A stretch of 64,000 nucleotides of DNA, from assembly GCF_002844375.1 (NCBI RefSeq), contig NZ_CP024199.1, positions 4,070,001-4,134,000 of the forward strand. Reading direction: 5' to 3'. This stretch comes from Thalassospira marina. GTDB taxonomy: Bacteria; Pseudomonadota; Alphaproteobacteria; Rhodospirillales; Thalassospiraceae. Within the stretch, counting starts at the first letter, position 1, and every line of letters begins with the position of its first letter. The notes beneath the pieces are model-generated. The model did no database searches. It was not told where the DNA came from and saw nothing but the letters and a program-made list of their open reading frames with translations. Of this stretch, positions 1 through 7,529 are shown piece by piece. Position numbers and translations under genes: made by a program.

Positions 1-68
1 GGGATATGTTGCGGGAGCTTTGTGCGACCCGCACTGATTAACGATAACGAAATTCGAGGTATTGTATC

Positions 69-677
69 ATGGCTCTTGAACTTCCGGCACTCCCCTACGC
101 CTATGACGCGCTTGCACCGTATATGTCGGCTGAAACGCTCGAATTCCACCATGACAAGCACCACAATGCCTATGTCGAAACCGGCAACAAGCTTCTTGAA
201 GGTTCCAACCTCGCTTCGGGCAAGACCCTGGCTGAACTGGTTGTTGCAACCTATGAAGACAAAACCAACCCGAAGCTTTTCAACCAGGTTGGCCAGCACT
301 TCAACCATGTTGAATTCTGGCAGATGATGAAGCCGAATGGCGGTGGCAACATCCCCGGCGAACTCGAAAAGAAAATCATCGAAGACTTCGGTTCGGTTGA
401 CAAATTCAAGGAAGACTTCACCGCTGCCGGTGTTGGCCAGTTCGGTTCGGGCTGGGCATGGCTGTCGCTCAACAGCGCAGGCAAACTGGTGATTGGTGGT
501 TATGCAAACGCCGAAAACCCGCTGGTCAAGGGCGAAACCCCGCTGCTCGGTTGCGACGTTTGGGAACATTCCTACTATATCGATTACCGCAACCGTCGCC
601 CGGATTACGTCAAGGCGTTCCTGAACGACCTGGTAAACTGGGAATATGTTGCTGAACTGTATTCCAAAGCTGGCTAA
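69..677 (+). CDS. sodB: Iron superoxide dismutase
   Basis: Cytoplasmic Fe-dependent superoxide dismutase, converting superoxide to hydrogen peroxide and oxygen. The 202-residue length is normal for the family. The four metal ligands can be placed at His27 (in EFHHDKHH), His80 (FNHVEFW), Asp163 and His167 (DVWEHSYYIDYRN). Gln76, a few residues before the second His, occupies the position typical of the iron rather than the manganese enzyme, although cambialistic use cannot be excluded. The ATG has a GAGG ribosome binding site about nine bases upstream. The gene is monocistronic: a strong hairpin terminator follows at once, and beyond it base composition falls sharply into the AT-rich island. 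Confidence 0.97.
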   Translation: MALELPALPYAYDALAPYMSAETLEFHHDKHHNAYVETGNKLLEGSNLASGKTLAELVVATYEDKTNPKLFNQVGQHFNHVEFWQMMKPNGGGNIPGELEKKIIEDFGSVDKFKEDFTAAGVGQFGSGWAWLSLNSAGKLVIGGYANAENPLVKGETPLLGCDVWEHSYYIDYRNRRPDYVKAFLNDLVNWEYVAELYSKAG

Positions 678-702
678 TCGCTGACGCTTTGAAGCAGATC
701 AC

Positions 703-731
703 AAAGCGGCTCCTTCGGGGGCCGCTTTTTT
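703..731 (+). terminator. Rho-independent terminator of sodB
   Basis: A 9-bp GC-rich stem (705-713 with 718-726) closed by a TTCG tetraloop and followed by a run of T. It marks the left boundary of the SLATT-RT island. Confidence 0.93.
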
Positions 732-901
732 ATTTCAAAAATGCATCAAAAAAACATATAAACCTGTAAAAACAATAAATGTATGCTACTCTAAATAGTC
801 GTAAGGCGCTTCTCTTTGTAAAGAGAAAACTTCATGAAATGAAGTTGTCCTAATGATTGGCCACTCTCTGGCTTCAAATTGAACCTATCTTAAGGATGAA
901 G
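732..901 (+). ncRNA. AT-rich leader with two abutting hairpins; candidate non-coding RNA of the RT system
   Basis: The 170 bases between the sodB terminator and the SLATT start contain two perfect inverted repeats directly next to each other. The first is an 8-bp stem at 810-817/820-827 (TTCTCTTT with AAAGAGAA; the innermost pair probably opens to give a four-base loop). The second is an 8-bp stem at 828-835/839-846 with a GAA loop. The second hairpin contains a tandem ATGAAATGAA. Several defence reverse transcriptases use a structured RNA encoded beside the RT, and this is the only stretch in the island long enough to hold one, since the two genes are only 7 bases apart. It could instead be an ordinary 5' leader or an attenuator. 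No convincing sigma70 promoter could be fixed. That an RNA is made is inference. Confidence 0.3.
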
Positions 902-1510
902 ATGCCTTCAAATATTGCGCCTTACGACACAAAACACAATGACGTAGAAAGAATAAAAACCAACATTTGGATTACATACAAGTGTCGAATTTTAGCCTAT
1001 GAAAGAATTTCAAAATACAACCTACACTCACAAGTACTACTAGCCGTCTACACTCTCCCAATTATCTTCATTTCAATAATCGACTTAAAATTTCAAGGCA
1101 ACGACAAACAGTCTCTGATAACAATTTTCTTCAGTATATCTGTCTTAGTTGCAAGCATATTTATATACTCACAAAACTTTTCAGGAAGAATGGAGAAATC
1201 AAAAGAAAACTACATCAAACTTCAATATATACATGAACATATCAACGAACAGACATACCCCGATTACCTGAAAGAATATCACAATATAATAAGCTCATAC
1301 GATAACCATAAAGAAATTGACTACCTGCACTTCCTAAAACAACAGCTTGAAAAAGGCGAGATAGAGAAGAAACATGAAAATTTTCTATCAAAAAACAGAA
1401 ATCAAATATCAGCATATCAATTGTTATACAGATCAACAATATTCACCCTGTATCTTTTACCTACTTCAGCAATAGCTTACATATTCTATACAATCATATC
1501 ACACAAATAG
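902..1510 (+). CDS. SLATT-domain membrane protein paired with a reverse transcriptase
   Basis: A 202-residue membrane protein without enzyme motifs. Two hydrophobic helices lie at about residues 43-61 and 71-92, followed by a long charged helical region (93-170) and a third hydrophobic helix at about 177-199. A conserved-looking basic and aromatic N-terminal helix precedes the first (KCRILAYERISKY). This layout matches the SLATT superfamily (SMODS and SLOG-associating 2TM effector), and one SLATT family is described as almost always coupled to a reverse transcriptase, as here. SLATT proteins are predicted pore-forming effectors that damage the membrane of infected cells. The chosen ATG has AAGG six bases upstream; an in-frame TTG at 857 and ATG at 896 would extend it but lack a better site. 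Codon use is very AT-rich, unlike sodB, which suggests horizontal transfer. The pore function is inference from the family. Confidence 0.75.
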   Translation: MPSNIAPYDTKHNDVERIKTNIWITYKCRILAYERISKYNLHSQVLLAVYTLPIIFISIIDLKFQGNDKQSLITIFFSISVLVASIFIYSQNFSGRMEKSKENYIKLQYIHEHINEQTYPDYLKEYHNIISSYDNHKEIDYLHFLKQQLEKGEIEKKHENFLSKNRNQISAYQLLYRSTIFTLYLLPTSAIAYIFYTIISHK

Positions 1511-1517
1511 ATTTTCC

Positions 1518-2858
1518 ATGAAATGTCCTCCCGAAATATCCCCAATTCATCTCCTTATATTATACGAAGAGAAAATATCTGGGACGACAATATCGGGGAC
1601 AGATGGAATAAAAGGTAAGCACTTTGAAGACCAACTTGCAATAAATTGCTCTAAAATATCGTCAGACGTTGATGAGGGAAAATATAAATTTCGACCATAC
1701 AAGGAAAAACTAATAAGCAAAGGTAGAAACAAACCTCCAAGAATAATTTCCATCCCAACCGTACGCGACAGACTAACCCTACGCGCCATTTTTGAAATAC
1801 TTAGAAAAGAATTCAAAACAGAAACAAAACTAATAAGGCCTCAAAAAATCATCTCCCAAATCAAGGCAGTTGATGAAAAAGACTTCAAAACTGTAACACG
1901 AATAGACATAGAAAATTTTTACGGCACTATAAACCACGCTATTCTTCAGAAAAAACTAGAAAAAAAGATAAAAAACAACAAAATAATAAAAATAATAATG
2001 GACGCGATATCAACACCAACTATTTCTCTAGGCGAAAGCGGCAAAAAATCCGATACTCCCAAAATAGGCGTTCCGCAGGGACTATCAATATCCAACTGCT
2101 TAGCGGCAATCTATTTATACGAATTTGATAAGTTTTTTAAGGAAACAGAAAGCTATCGGTTCTTTCGATATGTTGATGATATATTAATATTTTGCAACAA
2201 AGAAAACAAAAAAGATACCTTTGAAAAGTGCAAAAAACTTCTTAAAAGAGTTAAACTCACAGCACATCAACCAACTGAAAATGGCGCAAAAACAAAGATA
2301 TCAGAATCCACAGACAGCTTTGAATATCTCGGCTACCAAATCACAAAACCCGCAATAATAGTAAAAAAATCTTCATATGTGAAAATGTATGAATCCATTC
2401 AGAAGATAATAACCCAGCACAAGCATCACCACCGACCAGATAAAGACATCTTAATATGGCGGATAAATTTACGAATTACTGGATGCATTTTCGAGGAGAA
2501 ACGCAGGGGCTGGATGTTCTATTTTTCACAAATAACGGAAGATAATAGGCAGCAATTATTTTCTATAGATAAAAAATTAAGAACGTTCTTATCAAATCAC
2601 CTAGACGAAGAACAAATTAAATCAATAAAAAGAATTTCCAGATCATACTACGAGATAAATAAAAGATTCAGAACAACCAAATATATTCCAAATTTTGACA
2701 ATTATTCCTCAATAGAAATGAGATCTATTCTAGAGAAAGTGTATAAATTACCTAACATACACAAAAAAACGGATACACAAATACAAAAATTATTTAAAGC
2801 AAAAATTGGAGTCACAATACGTGAACTAGAAAAAGATTCGGAACCTATGTTTTATTAA
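1518..2858 (+). CDS. Reverse transcriptase (predicted defence RT of a SLATT-RT system)
   Basis: A 446-residue protein with a full set of RT palm motifs: Arg-rich fingers (RIISIPTVRDRLTLRA, about 75-90), motif A with Asp130 (TRIDIENFYGTI), motif B GVPQGLSISN (184-193), the catalytic YVDD at 218-221, a Lys-containing motif D region (NGAKTKI, about 255-261) and FEYLGYQI (268-275). The remaining C-terminal 170 or so residues are Lys-rich and probably helical, with no maturase, endonuclease or other domain I recognise. There is no DGR target repeat, accessory variability gene or group II intron RNA nearby. The gene starts 7 bases after the SLATT stop, so the two are surely co-transcribed and possibly translationally coupled, as no clear Shine-Dalgarno precedes this ATG. 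Strong AT bias is shared with the SLATT gene only. The assignment as RT is secure; a role in phage defence is inferred from the pairing. Confidence 0.9.
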   Translation: MKCPPEISPIHLLILYEEKISGTTISGTDGIKGKHFEDQLAINCSKISSDVDEGKYKFRPYKEKLISKGRNKPPRIISIPTVRDRLTLRAIFEILRKEFKTETKLIRPQKIISQIKAVDEKDFKTVTRIDIENFYGTINHAILQKKLEKKIKNNKIIKIIMDAISTPTISLGESGKKSDTPKIGVPQGLSISNCLAAIYLYEFDKFFKETESYRFFRYVDDILIFCNKENKKDTFEKCKKLLKRVKLTAHQPTENGAKTKISESTDSFEYLGYQITKPAIIVKKSSYVKMYESIQKIITQHKHHHRPDKDILIWRINLRITGCIFEEKRRGWMFYFSQITEDNRQQLFSIDKKLRTFLSNHLDEEQIKSIKRISRSYYEINKRFRTTKYIPNFDNYSSIEMRSILEKVYKLPNIHKKTDTQIQKLFKAKIGVTIRELEKDSEPMFY

Positions 2859-2862
2859 AAAA

Positions 2863-2890
2863 AGTCACCATCAGTTTCCCGATGGTGACT
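2863..2890 (-). terminator. Terminator of the aldehyde dehydrogenase gene, shared edge of the RT island
   Basis: A perfect 10-bp stem (AGTCACCATC at 2863-2872 with GATGGTGACT at 2881-2890) around an 8-base loop. Read on the minus strand it is followed by a T run (complement of the A run just before 2863), so it fits termination of the minus-strand ALDH gene. On the plus strand only AAATTT follows, so it is at best a weak terminator for the RT gene, whose stop codon lies five bases before it. Confidence 0.85.
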
Positions 2891-2915
2891 AAATTTCACA
2901 TAACTTGATATACAA

Positions 2916-4415
2916 TCAAATATCGAACTTGATACCCTGTGCCAGCGGCAATTCGCGGGAATAGTTGATGGTGTTGGTTGCACGGCGCATATAGCCTTTC
3001 CAGGCGTCCGAGCCGGATTCACGGCCACCGCCGGTTTCCTTTTCACCACCAAAGGCCCCGCCAATTTCAGCACCCGACGGGCCGATATTGACGTTGGCAA
3101 TACCGCAATCCGAGCCGACAGCCGACAGGAACAGTTCGGTTTCGCGAAGATCGGTCGAGAAGATGCACGATGACAGGCCCTGCGGCACACCGTTCTGAAG
3201 TGCAATCGCTTCTTCCAGGGTTTCATAGGTCATGACATAGAGGATCGGCGCGAAGGTTTCGTTGCGCACGGTTTCCGTCTGACCGGGCATTTCAACGACC
3301 GCCGGGGTCACGTAATAGGCATCGGGATATTCCGCTGCAAGCGTACGATCGCCCCCATGCACCGTGCCGCCGTCCTTTTTGGCATTGGCAAGGGCGGTTT
3401 GCATATTGTTGAAGCTGTCTTCATCGATCAGCGGACCAACCAGGGTGCCATCGGCCAGCGGATCGCCGATTTTGACCGATTTGTAGGCGGCAATGATTTT
3501 CGGCAGCAGCTGGTCCTTGACGTCTTTGTGAACGATCAGGCGGCGCAGCGAGGTGCAACGCTGGCCACAGGTGCCAACAGCCGAAAACACAACCGCACGC
3601 ACCGACATGTCAATGTCAGCCGACGGGGTGACGATCATGGCATTGTTGCCGCCCAGTTCGAGAATGGTGCGGCCGAAACGCTGTGCGACGCGCGGGGCAA
3701 CTTCGCGGCCCATGCGGGTCGAACCGGTTGCCGAAACCAGCGCCACATCGTGGCTGTCGGTCAGGGCTTCGCCAATTTCGCGCGCACCAATAACAACCTG
3801 ATGCAGGCCTTCGGGCGCATCGCCAAAACGGTCCAGTGCGCGTTTGAAAATGTTCTGGCAGGCAAGGGCCGTTAGCGGGGTTTTTTCCGACGGTTTCCAG
3901 ATCACGGCATTGCCGCAAACCAGTGCCAGTGCGGTGTTCCACGACCAGACGGCAACCGGGAAGTTAAAGGCGGAAATAACGCCAACAACACCCAGCGGAT
4001 GCCAGTTTTCCATCATTTTATGGCCGGGGCGTTCGGATGCGATGGTCAGACCATAAAGCTGGCGCGACAGACCGACGGCGAAATCGCAAATGTCGATCAT
4101 TTCCTGAACTTCACCCAGGCCTTCCTGATAGATCTTGCCGCATTCCAGCGAAACAAGACGACCCAGCGGTTCTTTGGCGGCGCGCAGTTCTTCGCCCAGC
4201 AAACGGGCCAGTTCACCACGGCGGGGGCCGGGCACCTGACGCCACTGGTTAAAGGCACGTTTCGCATTGGCAATGATATCGTTCATTGCGGCCGGGTCGG
4301 TTTCGGTAACGCTTGCGATCTCGGACCCGTCTACCGGGGTCTGGACCTTCAGGGTTCCGCCCGAAATCACATCATCGGACAGGCCGAGTTCGGCTAAAAT
4401 CTTTGCATGGCTCAC
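2916..4415 (-). CDS. amaB: ALDH7-family aldehyde dehydrogenase (L-aminoadipate-semialdehyde dehydrogenase-like)
   Basis: NAD(P)-dependent aldehyde dehydrogenase of 499 residues, most like the ALDH7 (antiquitin/AmaB) group that oxidises alpha-aminoadipate semialdehyde, in equilibrium with piperideine-6-carboxylate, to aminoadipate in lysine breakdown. General base Glu253 sits in ELGGNN and the catalytic Cys287 in GTCGQRCTSLRR, with the C-terminal pattern SGAEIGGAFGGEKETGGGRE typical of the group. Translation starts at a GTG preceded by a strong AAGGGAG site. It lies 72 bases downstream of a class III aminotransferase and in line with a DAO-type oxidase, so the three may form a catabolic unit for lysine, pipecolate or a related amino acid. 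The enzyme family is secure; the exact substrate is inferred. Confidence 0.85.
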   Translation of the reverse strand: MSHAKILAELGLSDDVISGGTLKVQTPVDGSEIASVTETDPAAMNDIIANAKRAFNQWRQVPGPRRGELARLLGEELRAAKEPLGRLVSLECGKIYQEGLGEVQEMIDICDFAVGLSRQLYGLTIASERPGHKMMENWHPLGVVGVISAFNFPVAVWSWNTALALVCGNAVIWKPSEKTPLTALACQNIFKRALDRFGDAPEGLHQVVIGAREIGEALTDSHDVALVSATGSTRMGREVAPRVAQRFGRTILELGGNNAMIVTPSADIDMSVRAVVFSAVGTCGQRCTSLRRLIVHKDVKDQLLPKIIAAYKSVKIGDPLADGTLVGPLIDEDSFNNMQTALANAKKDGGTVHGGDRTLAAEYPDAYYVTPAVVEMPGQTETVRNETFAPILYVMTYETLEEAIALQNGVPQGLSSCIFSTDLRETELFLSAVGSDCGIANVNIGPSGAEIGGAFGGEKETGGGRESGSDAWKGYMRRATNTINYSRELPLAQGIKFDI

Positions 4416-4487
4416 GATAAGCTCCCTTTCCTTTTGGGTCTGGCTGGGTGATTGACCAATTTGCCAGCCCGTTTTTGTCTGGCGCCC

Positions 4488-5789
4488 TTATTGCACATCG
4501 GCAAGGGCAGGTAAAAGACGTCCGATCAACGAAAACGCCTCGTCAACCTGGTCAAACGGGATGGTCAGTGGGGCGAGCAGGCGCACCACATTGGCATATT
4601 CACCACTTGGCATTAACAATAGCCCGTTCTGACGGGCCAGTTGCAATAAAGTTTGCAGTCGTTTTGGCGACGGGGCGCCATCCCCATCCACCAGTTCAAA
4701 GGCGCGCATGGCCCCAATGCCACGCATCCGCCCGATCACGTCCCCACCCGGCAGGGTGCGGAGTTTTTCGATATGATCGCAATATCGCTGGCCCAGCACA
4801 TTGGCGCGCGCCAGAATATTATCATCGGCAAAGGCCCTGAAAACGCCGCGCGCGGCCGCACAGGCCACCGGATTGCCCGAATAGGTGCCGCCAAGGCCGC
4901 CCGGTGCCATCGCACTCATGACGTCATCCGCCCCGGTCAGGGCCGCAAGGGGAAAGCCCCCGCCAATGCCCTTGCCCATCACGACAATATCCGGGCAGAC
5001 GCCAGCATGTTCGATGGCAAACATTTTGCCCGTACGGCCAAAGCCGGACTGGATTTCATCGGCAATCAAAATCATGCCGTGCCGGTCGCAAAGCTGGCGC
5101 AGCGCATTCATGAAGGCGGGTGAACAGGATCGAAAACCACCCTCGCCCTGCACGGGTTCGATCACCACGGCGGCAAATGATTGCGGTTCGGCAACAATTT
5201 TGAAAAGCCGGTCAATCGCAGCCAGGGCATCAGCATCGGACACACCCGATTCCGGGCAAGGATACGGAATATGATGCACACTACCGGGCAGCGTACCCAG
5301 CCCGGCCTTATAGGGGGCGACCTTGCCGGTTAGCGAAAGCGTTGCCATTGTGCGGCCATGAAACCCGCCATCAAAGGCGATAACCGCACTGCGCCCGGTA
5401 AAGGCGCGCGCCAGTTTCAGGGCGTTTTCCATGGCTTCGGCACCCGAATTGGTCAGCATCGATTTTGCCGGACCCTCGATCGGGCAATGTTGCGCCAGCC
5501 AGTCCGTCACCGCGATATAGGGTTCATGCGGCAGGGCGTTAAAACAGCTATGGGTAAACCGGCCAAGCTGGGCGGTCACTTCTTCCATTACCGTTGGGTG
5601 ACGGTGCCCCAGTGTCAGCACGCCAATGCCCCCGACAAAATCCAGGTAACGTTTGCCGTCACAATCCCAGACCTCGGCATTTTCACCACGATCGAGATAA
5701 ACCGGATGCACCGTGCGGATCCCCGATGAAACGGACTGTTTCTGGCGGGTGATCAGGCTGCTGGTGGCTGAAATATCGTCACGGGGCAT
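4488..5789 (-). CDS. Class III pyridoxal-phosphate aminotransferase (GabT-like)
   Basis: A 433-residue PLP enzyme of the omega-amino acid transaminase class. PLP-binding features are SGAEAMENALKLAR (about 115-128), Asp244-Glu245 in LIADEIQSGFGRTG, and the Schiff-base Lys273 in VVMGKGIGGGFP. The closest well known relatives are 4-aminobutyrate and 5-aminovalerate aminotransferases, but the neighbouring aminoadipate-semialdehyde dehydrogenase makes a terminal amino group of lysine or a lysine product an attractive substrate, since the semialdehyde formed would feed that enzyme. A GGAG site stands about eight bases before the ATG. Cytoplasmic. The substrate cannot be told from sequence alone. 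Confidence 0.85.
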   Translation of the reverse strand: MPRDDISATSSLITRQKQSVSSGIRTVHPVYLDRGENAEVWDCDGKRYLDFVGGIGVLTLGHRHPTVMEEVTAQLGRFTHSCFNALPHEPYIAVTDWLAQHCPIEGPAKSMLTNSGAEAMENALKLARAFTGRSAVIAFDGGFHGRTMATLSLTGKVAPYKAGLGTLPGSVHHIPYPCPESGVSDADALAAIDRLFKIVAEPQSFAAVVIEPVQGEGGFRSCSPAFMNALRQLCDRHGMILIADEIQSGFGRTGKMFAIEHAGVCPDIVVMGKGIGGGFPLAALTGADDVMSAMAPGGLGGTYSGNPVACAAARGVFRAFADDNILARANVLGQRYCDHIEKLRTLPGGDVIGRMRGIGAMRAFELVDGDGAPSPKRLQTLLQLARQNGLLLMPSGEYANVVRLLAPLTIPFDQVDEAFSLIGRLLPALADVQ

Positions 5790-5910
5790 GGGGCGTACTC
5801 CGGTTCAAAAGGGCAAAGCCGGGCCTGCCTTGCAGATGTGGGGCGAAGGGCTGCAGGGCAGGAAATGGCTGTTTTACAGGATTTTCAATTATTGTTTTAA
5901 TATCGAAACA

Positions 5911-7098
5911 TTAAATGACATTCAGCTCACGCACCGGGGCATTATCGCGAACGCGTTCATAGCCAAACACCGACAGATCAAGCGTTTGATAGCGCCCGGT
6001 TGCCACCAGTTCCGAAAGGGCACGGCCCACGGCCGGGCTTTGTTGCAGGCCATGCCCGGAAAAACCATTGGCAAACAGGAAATTTCCCAGTTCGGGATGC
6101 GGGCCGACAATGGCGTTCTGATCAAGCAGGTTATAGGCATAATGCCCTGCCCAGGCATTGACGACCTTGACGGCCTCGAACCGTTCACAGCGCTGATACA
6201 GGCCCGGCCAGATGATTTCGTCAAACAGGCTGTGATCCACTTCAAAATCCCAGCATTCGCCATCGCGTTCGGCGGGCGGCTGGATACCGGTGATGAAATA
6301 TTCACCCTCGGGCCGGAAATACAGGCCGCTTGGATCAATCAGCATCGGGCAGGAAGCCAGAATATCGCTCGCATCGCGGCAATCGAAAACAAAAATGCAG
6401 CGTTTGCGCGGCTCAACCGGGATATCAAGCCCGGCCATGCGGGCGACTTTGGTTGCGCCCGTTCCTGCCGCGTTAATCACGGTATCGCAGGTAAACTGGC
6501 GGCCATCGGCCAGGGTTACGCCCGTTACCCGGTCGCCATCACGCGTTATGGCAGTGACTTCGCCATCAATCACATGTGCGCCGCGATTTTTGGACTGGCG
6601 GCGGAAAATCTGTAGCAGGGAATAGGCATCAAACCAGCCTTCGCCGGTGCGGCCCCAGCACCCTGCTGCCAGATCATCCACATTCATCCAGGGATATTTC
6701 GCCTTCAGCTGGTCAGGTTCCATCCAGGCGATATCGGCATGATGGGCAAGCTGGGTCTGGTGGTTGCTATGCAGGATATCGCGGCCTTCCGGCGTTGCCA
6801 GAACCAGATAGCCCTTTTCATGAAAGGAAATATCGGCGTCCGGGTCGACGTCGCGCTTCAGATTGCGCAGAAATTCAATGCCATAGCCCGACATTTCAAT
6901 ATTGATCGGGGTGGAAAACTGCTGGCGGATCGAGGCTGCTGAAAGTGCTGTCGAACAGAATTCATAGCTTGAATCCTTTTCGATGACCAAAACCCGGCCC
7001 TGAAAATCACTGCGCCCCAGAAGATGCCACGCCGCCGAGCACCCGACAACGCCGCCGCCAACGATGATGACATCGTAAAAATCGCCTGACACACCCAT
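5911..7098 (-). CDS. DAO-family FAD-dependent amino acid oxidoreductase
   Basis: A 395-residue flavoprotein of the D-amino-acid oxidase/glycine oxidase superfamily. The dinucleotide-binding motif VGGGVVGCSAAWHL starts about residue 10, and the C-terminal FAD-contacting segment is FANGFSGHGLQQSPAVGR. Enzymes of this group oxidise secondary or primary amines such as sarcosine, D-amino acids or L-pipecolate (AmaA). With an AmaB-like dehydrogenase downstream, pipecolate or a related lysine product is a reasonable guess. The ATG chosen sits just before the Rossmann fold with GGAAG upstream; a longer reading starting at 7362 would add 88 residues without family support. It is divergent from the LysR gene. 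Confidence 0.82.
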   Translation of the reverse strand: MGVSGDFYDVIIVGGGVVGCSAAWHLLGRSDFQGRVLVIEKDSSYEFCSTALSAASIRQQFSTPINIEMSGYGIEFLRNLKRDVDPDADISFHEKGYLVLATPEGRDILHSNHQTQLAHHADIAWMEPDQLKAKYPWMNVDDLAAGCWGRTGEGWFDAYSLLQIFRRQSKNRGAHVIDGEVTAITRDGDRVTGVTLADGRQFTCDTVINAAGTGATKVARMAGLDIPVEPRKRCIFVFDCRDASDILASCPMLIDPSGLYFRPEGEYFITGIQPPAERDGECWDFEVDHSLFDEIIWPGLYQRCERFEAVKVVNAWAGHYAYNLLDQNAIVGPHPELGNFLFANGFSGHGLQQSPAVGRALSELVATGRYQTLDLSVFGYERVRDNAPVRELNVI

Positions 7099-7529
7099 AA
7101 AAGCCAACTTCCCGATATTAAAACGAACCCGAAATGAACAAGAATTCCTGCGGGCTGGATTGATTTTATTGTTATTTCCCTGCCGGGGCGGGGATGCAGC
7201 CAAAGGCTGCTGAAATTTTCGACCCGAAAAGCGGACTTGCTTCGCAAAAAGCCTGGCATGCCATGATGTTTTGTGGGGCAAAACCGCAGTTCCCGCAAAG
7301 GATACTGCCCTTTCATGACAGACGCGACACCCACCGGAAAAAAGTGACAGACCGTGTGCCACATCCTTCCTTTTTGTCGCAGTTCGTGCCGTTTGTTTTT
7401 TGCGCGGGTGGCGCGAGGGCGCTTTCCGGGCCGCTCACACGCTAGGACTTGGCGGGGGTTATCGCAAACGATATATTGGCACGATATCATTCCATTTCGG
7501 AATGAACTTCTCCAAAAGGACGTGCCCGG
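7099..7529. promoter_or_regulatory. Divergent control region of the oxidase operon and LysR gene, with a LysR-type palindrome
   Basis: This 430-base stretch holds no convincing gene. Near the regulator it carries a perfect 6-bp inverted repeat, CATTCC-N5-GGAATG at 7488-7504, which contains the T-N11-A arrangement of LysR-type operators and lies about 26 bases before the LysR ATG, where an autoregulatory site would be expected. The binding protein is inferred from position. Confidence 0.5.

Noticed and set aside
857..901. Longer SLATT start at TTG 857
   Set aside because: It would add 15 residues with no ribosome binding site, whereas ATG 902 has AAGG six bases upstream.
1518..2858. Group II intron, diversity-generating retroelement or classical retron
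   Set aside because: No intron RNA domains or maturase motif, no template/variable repeat or target gene, and no retron-type RNA/RT arrangement is visible; the SLATT partner points to a different RT class.
3357..5729. Long plus-strand frames opposite the ALDH and aminotransferase genes
   Set aside because: They mirror the codon structure of the recognised minus-strand genes and have no domains of their own; the same holds for the long antisense frames over fadB/fadE, opgH and the binding protein genes.
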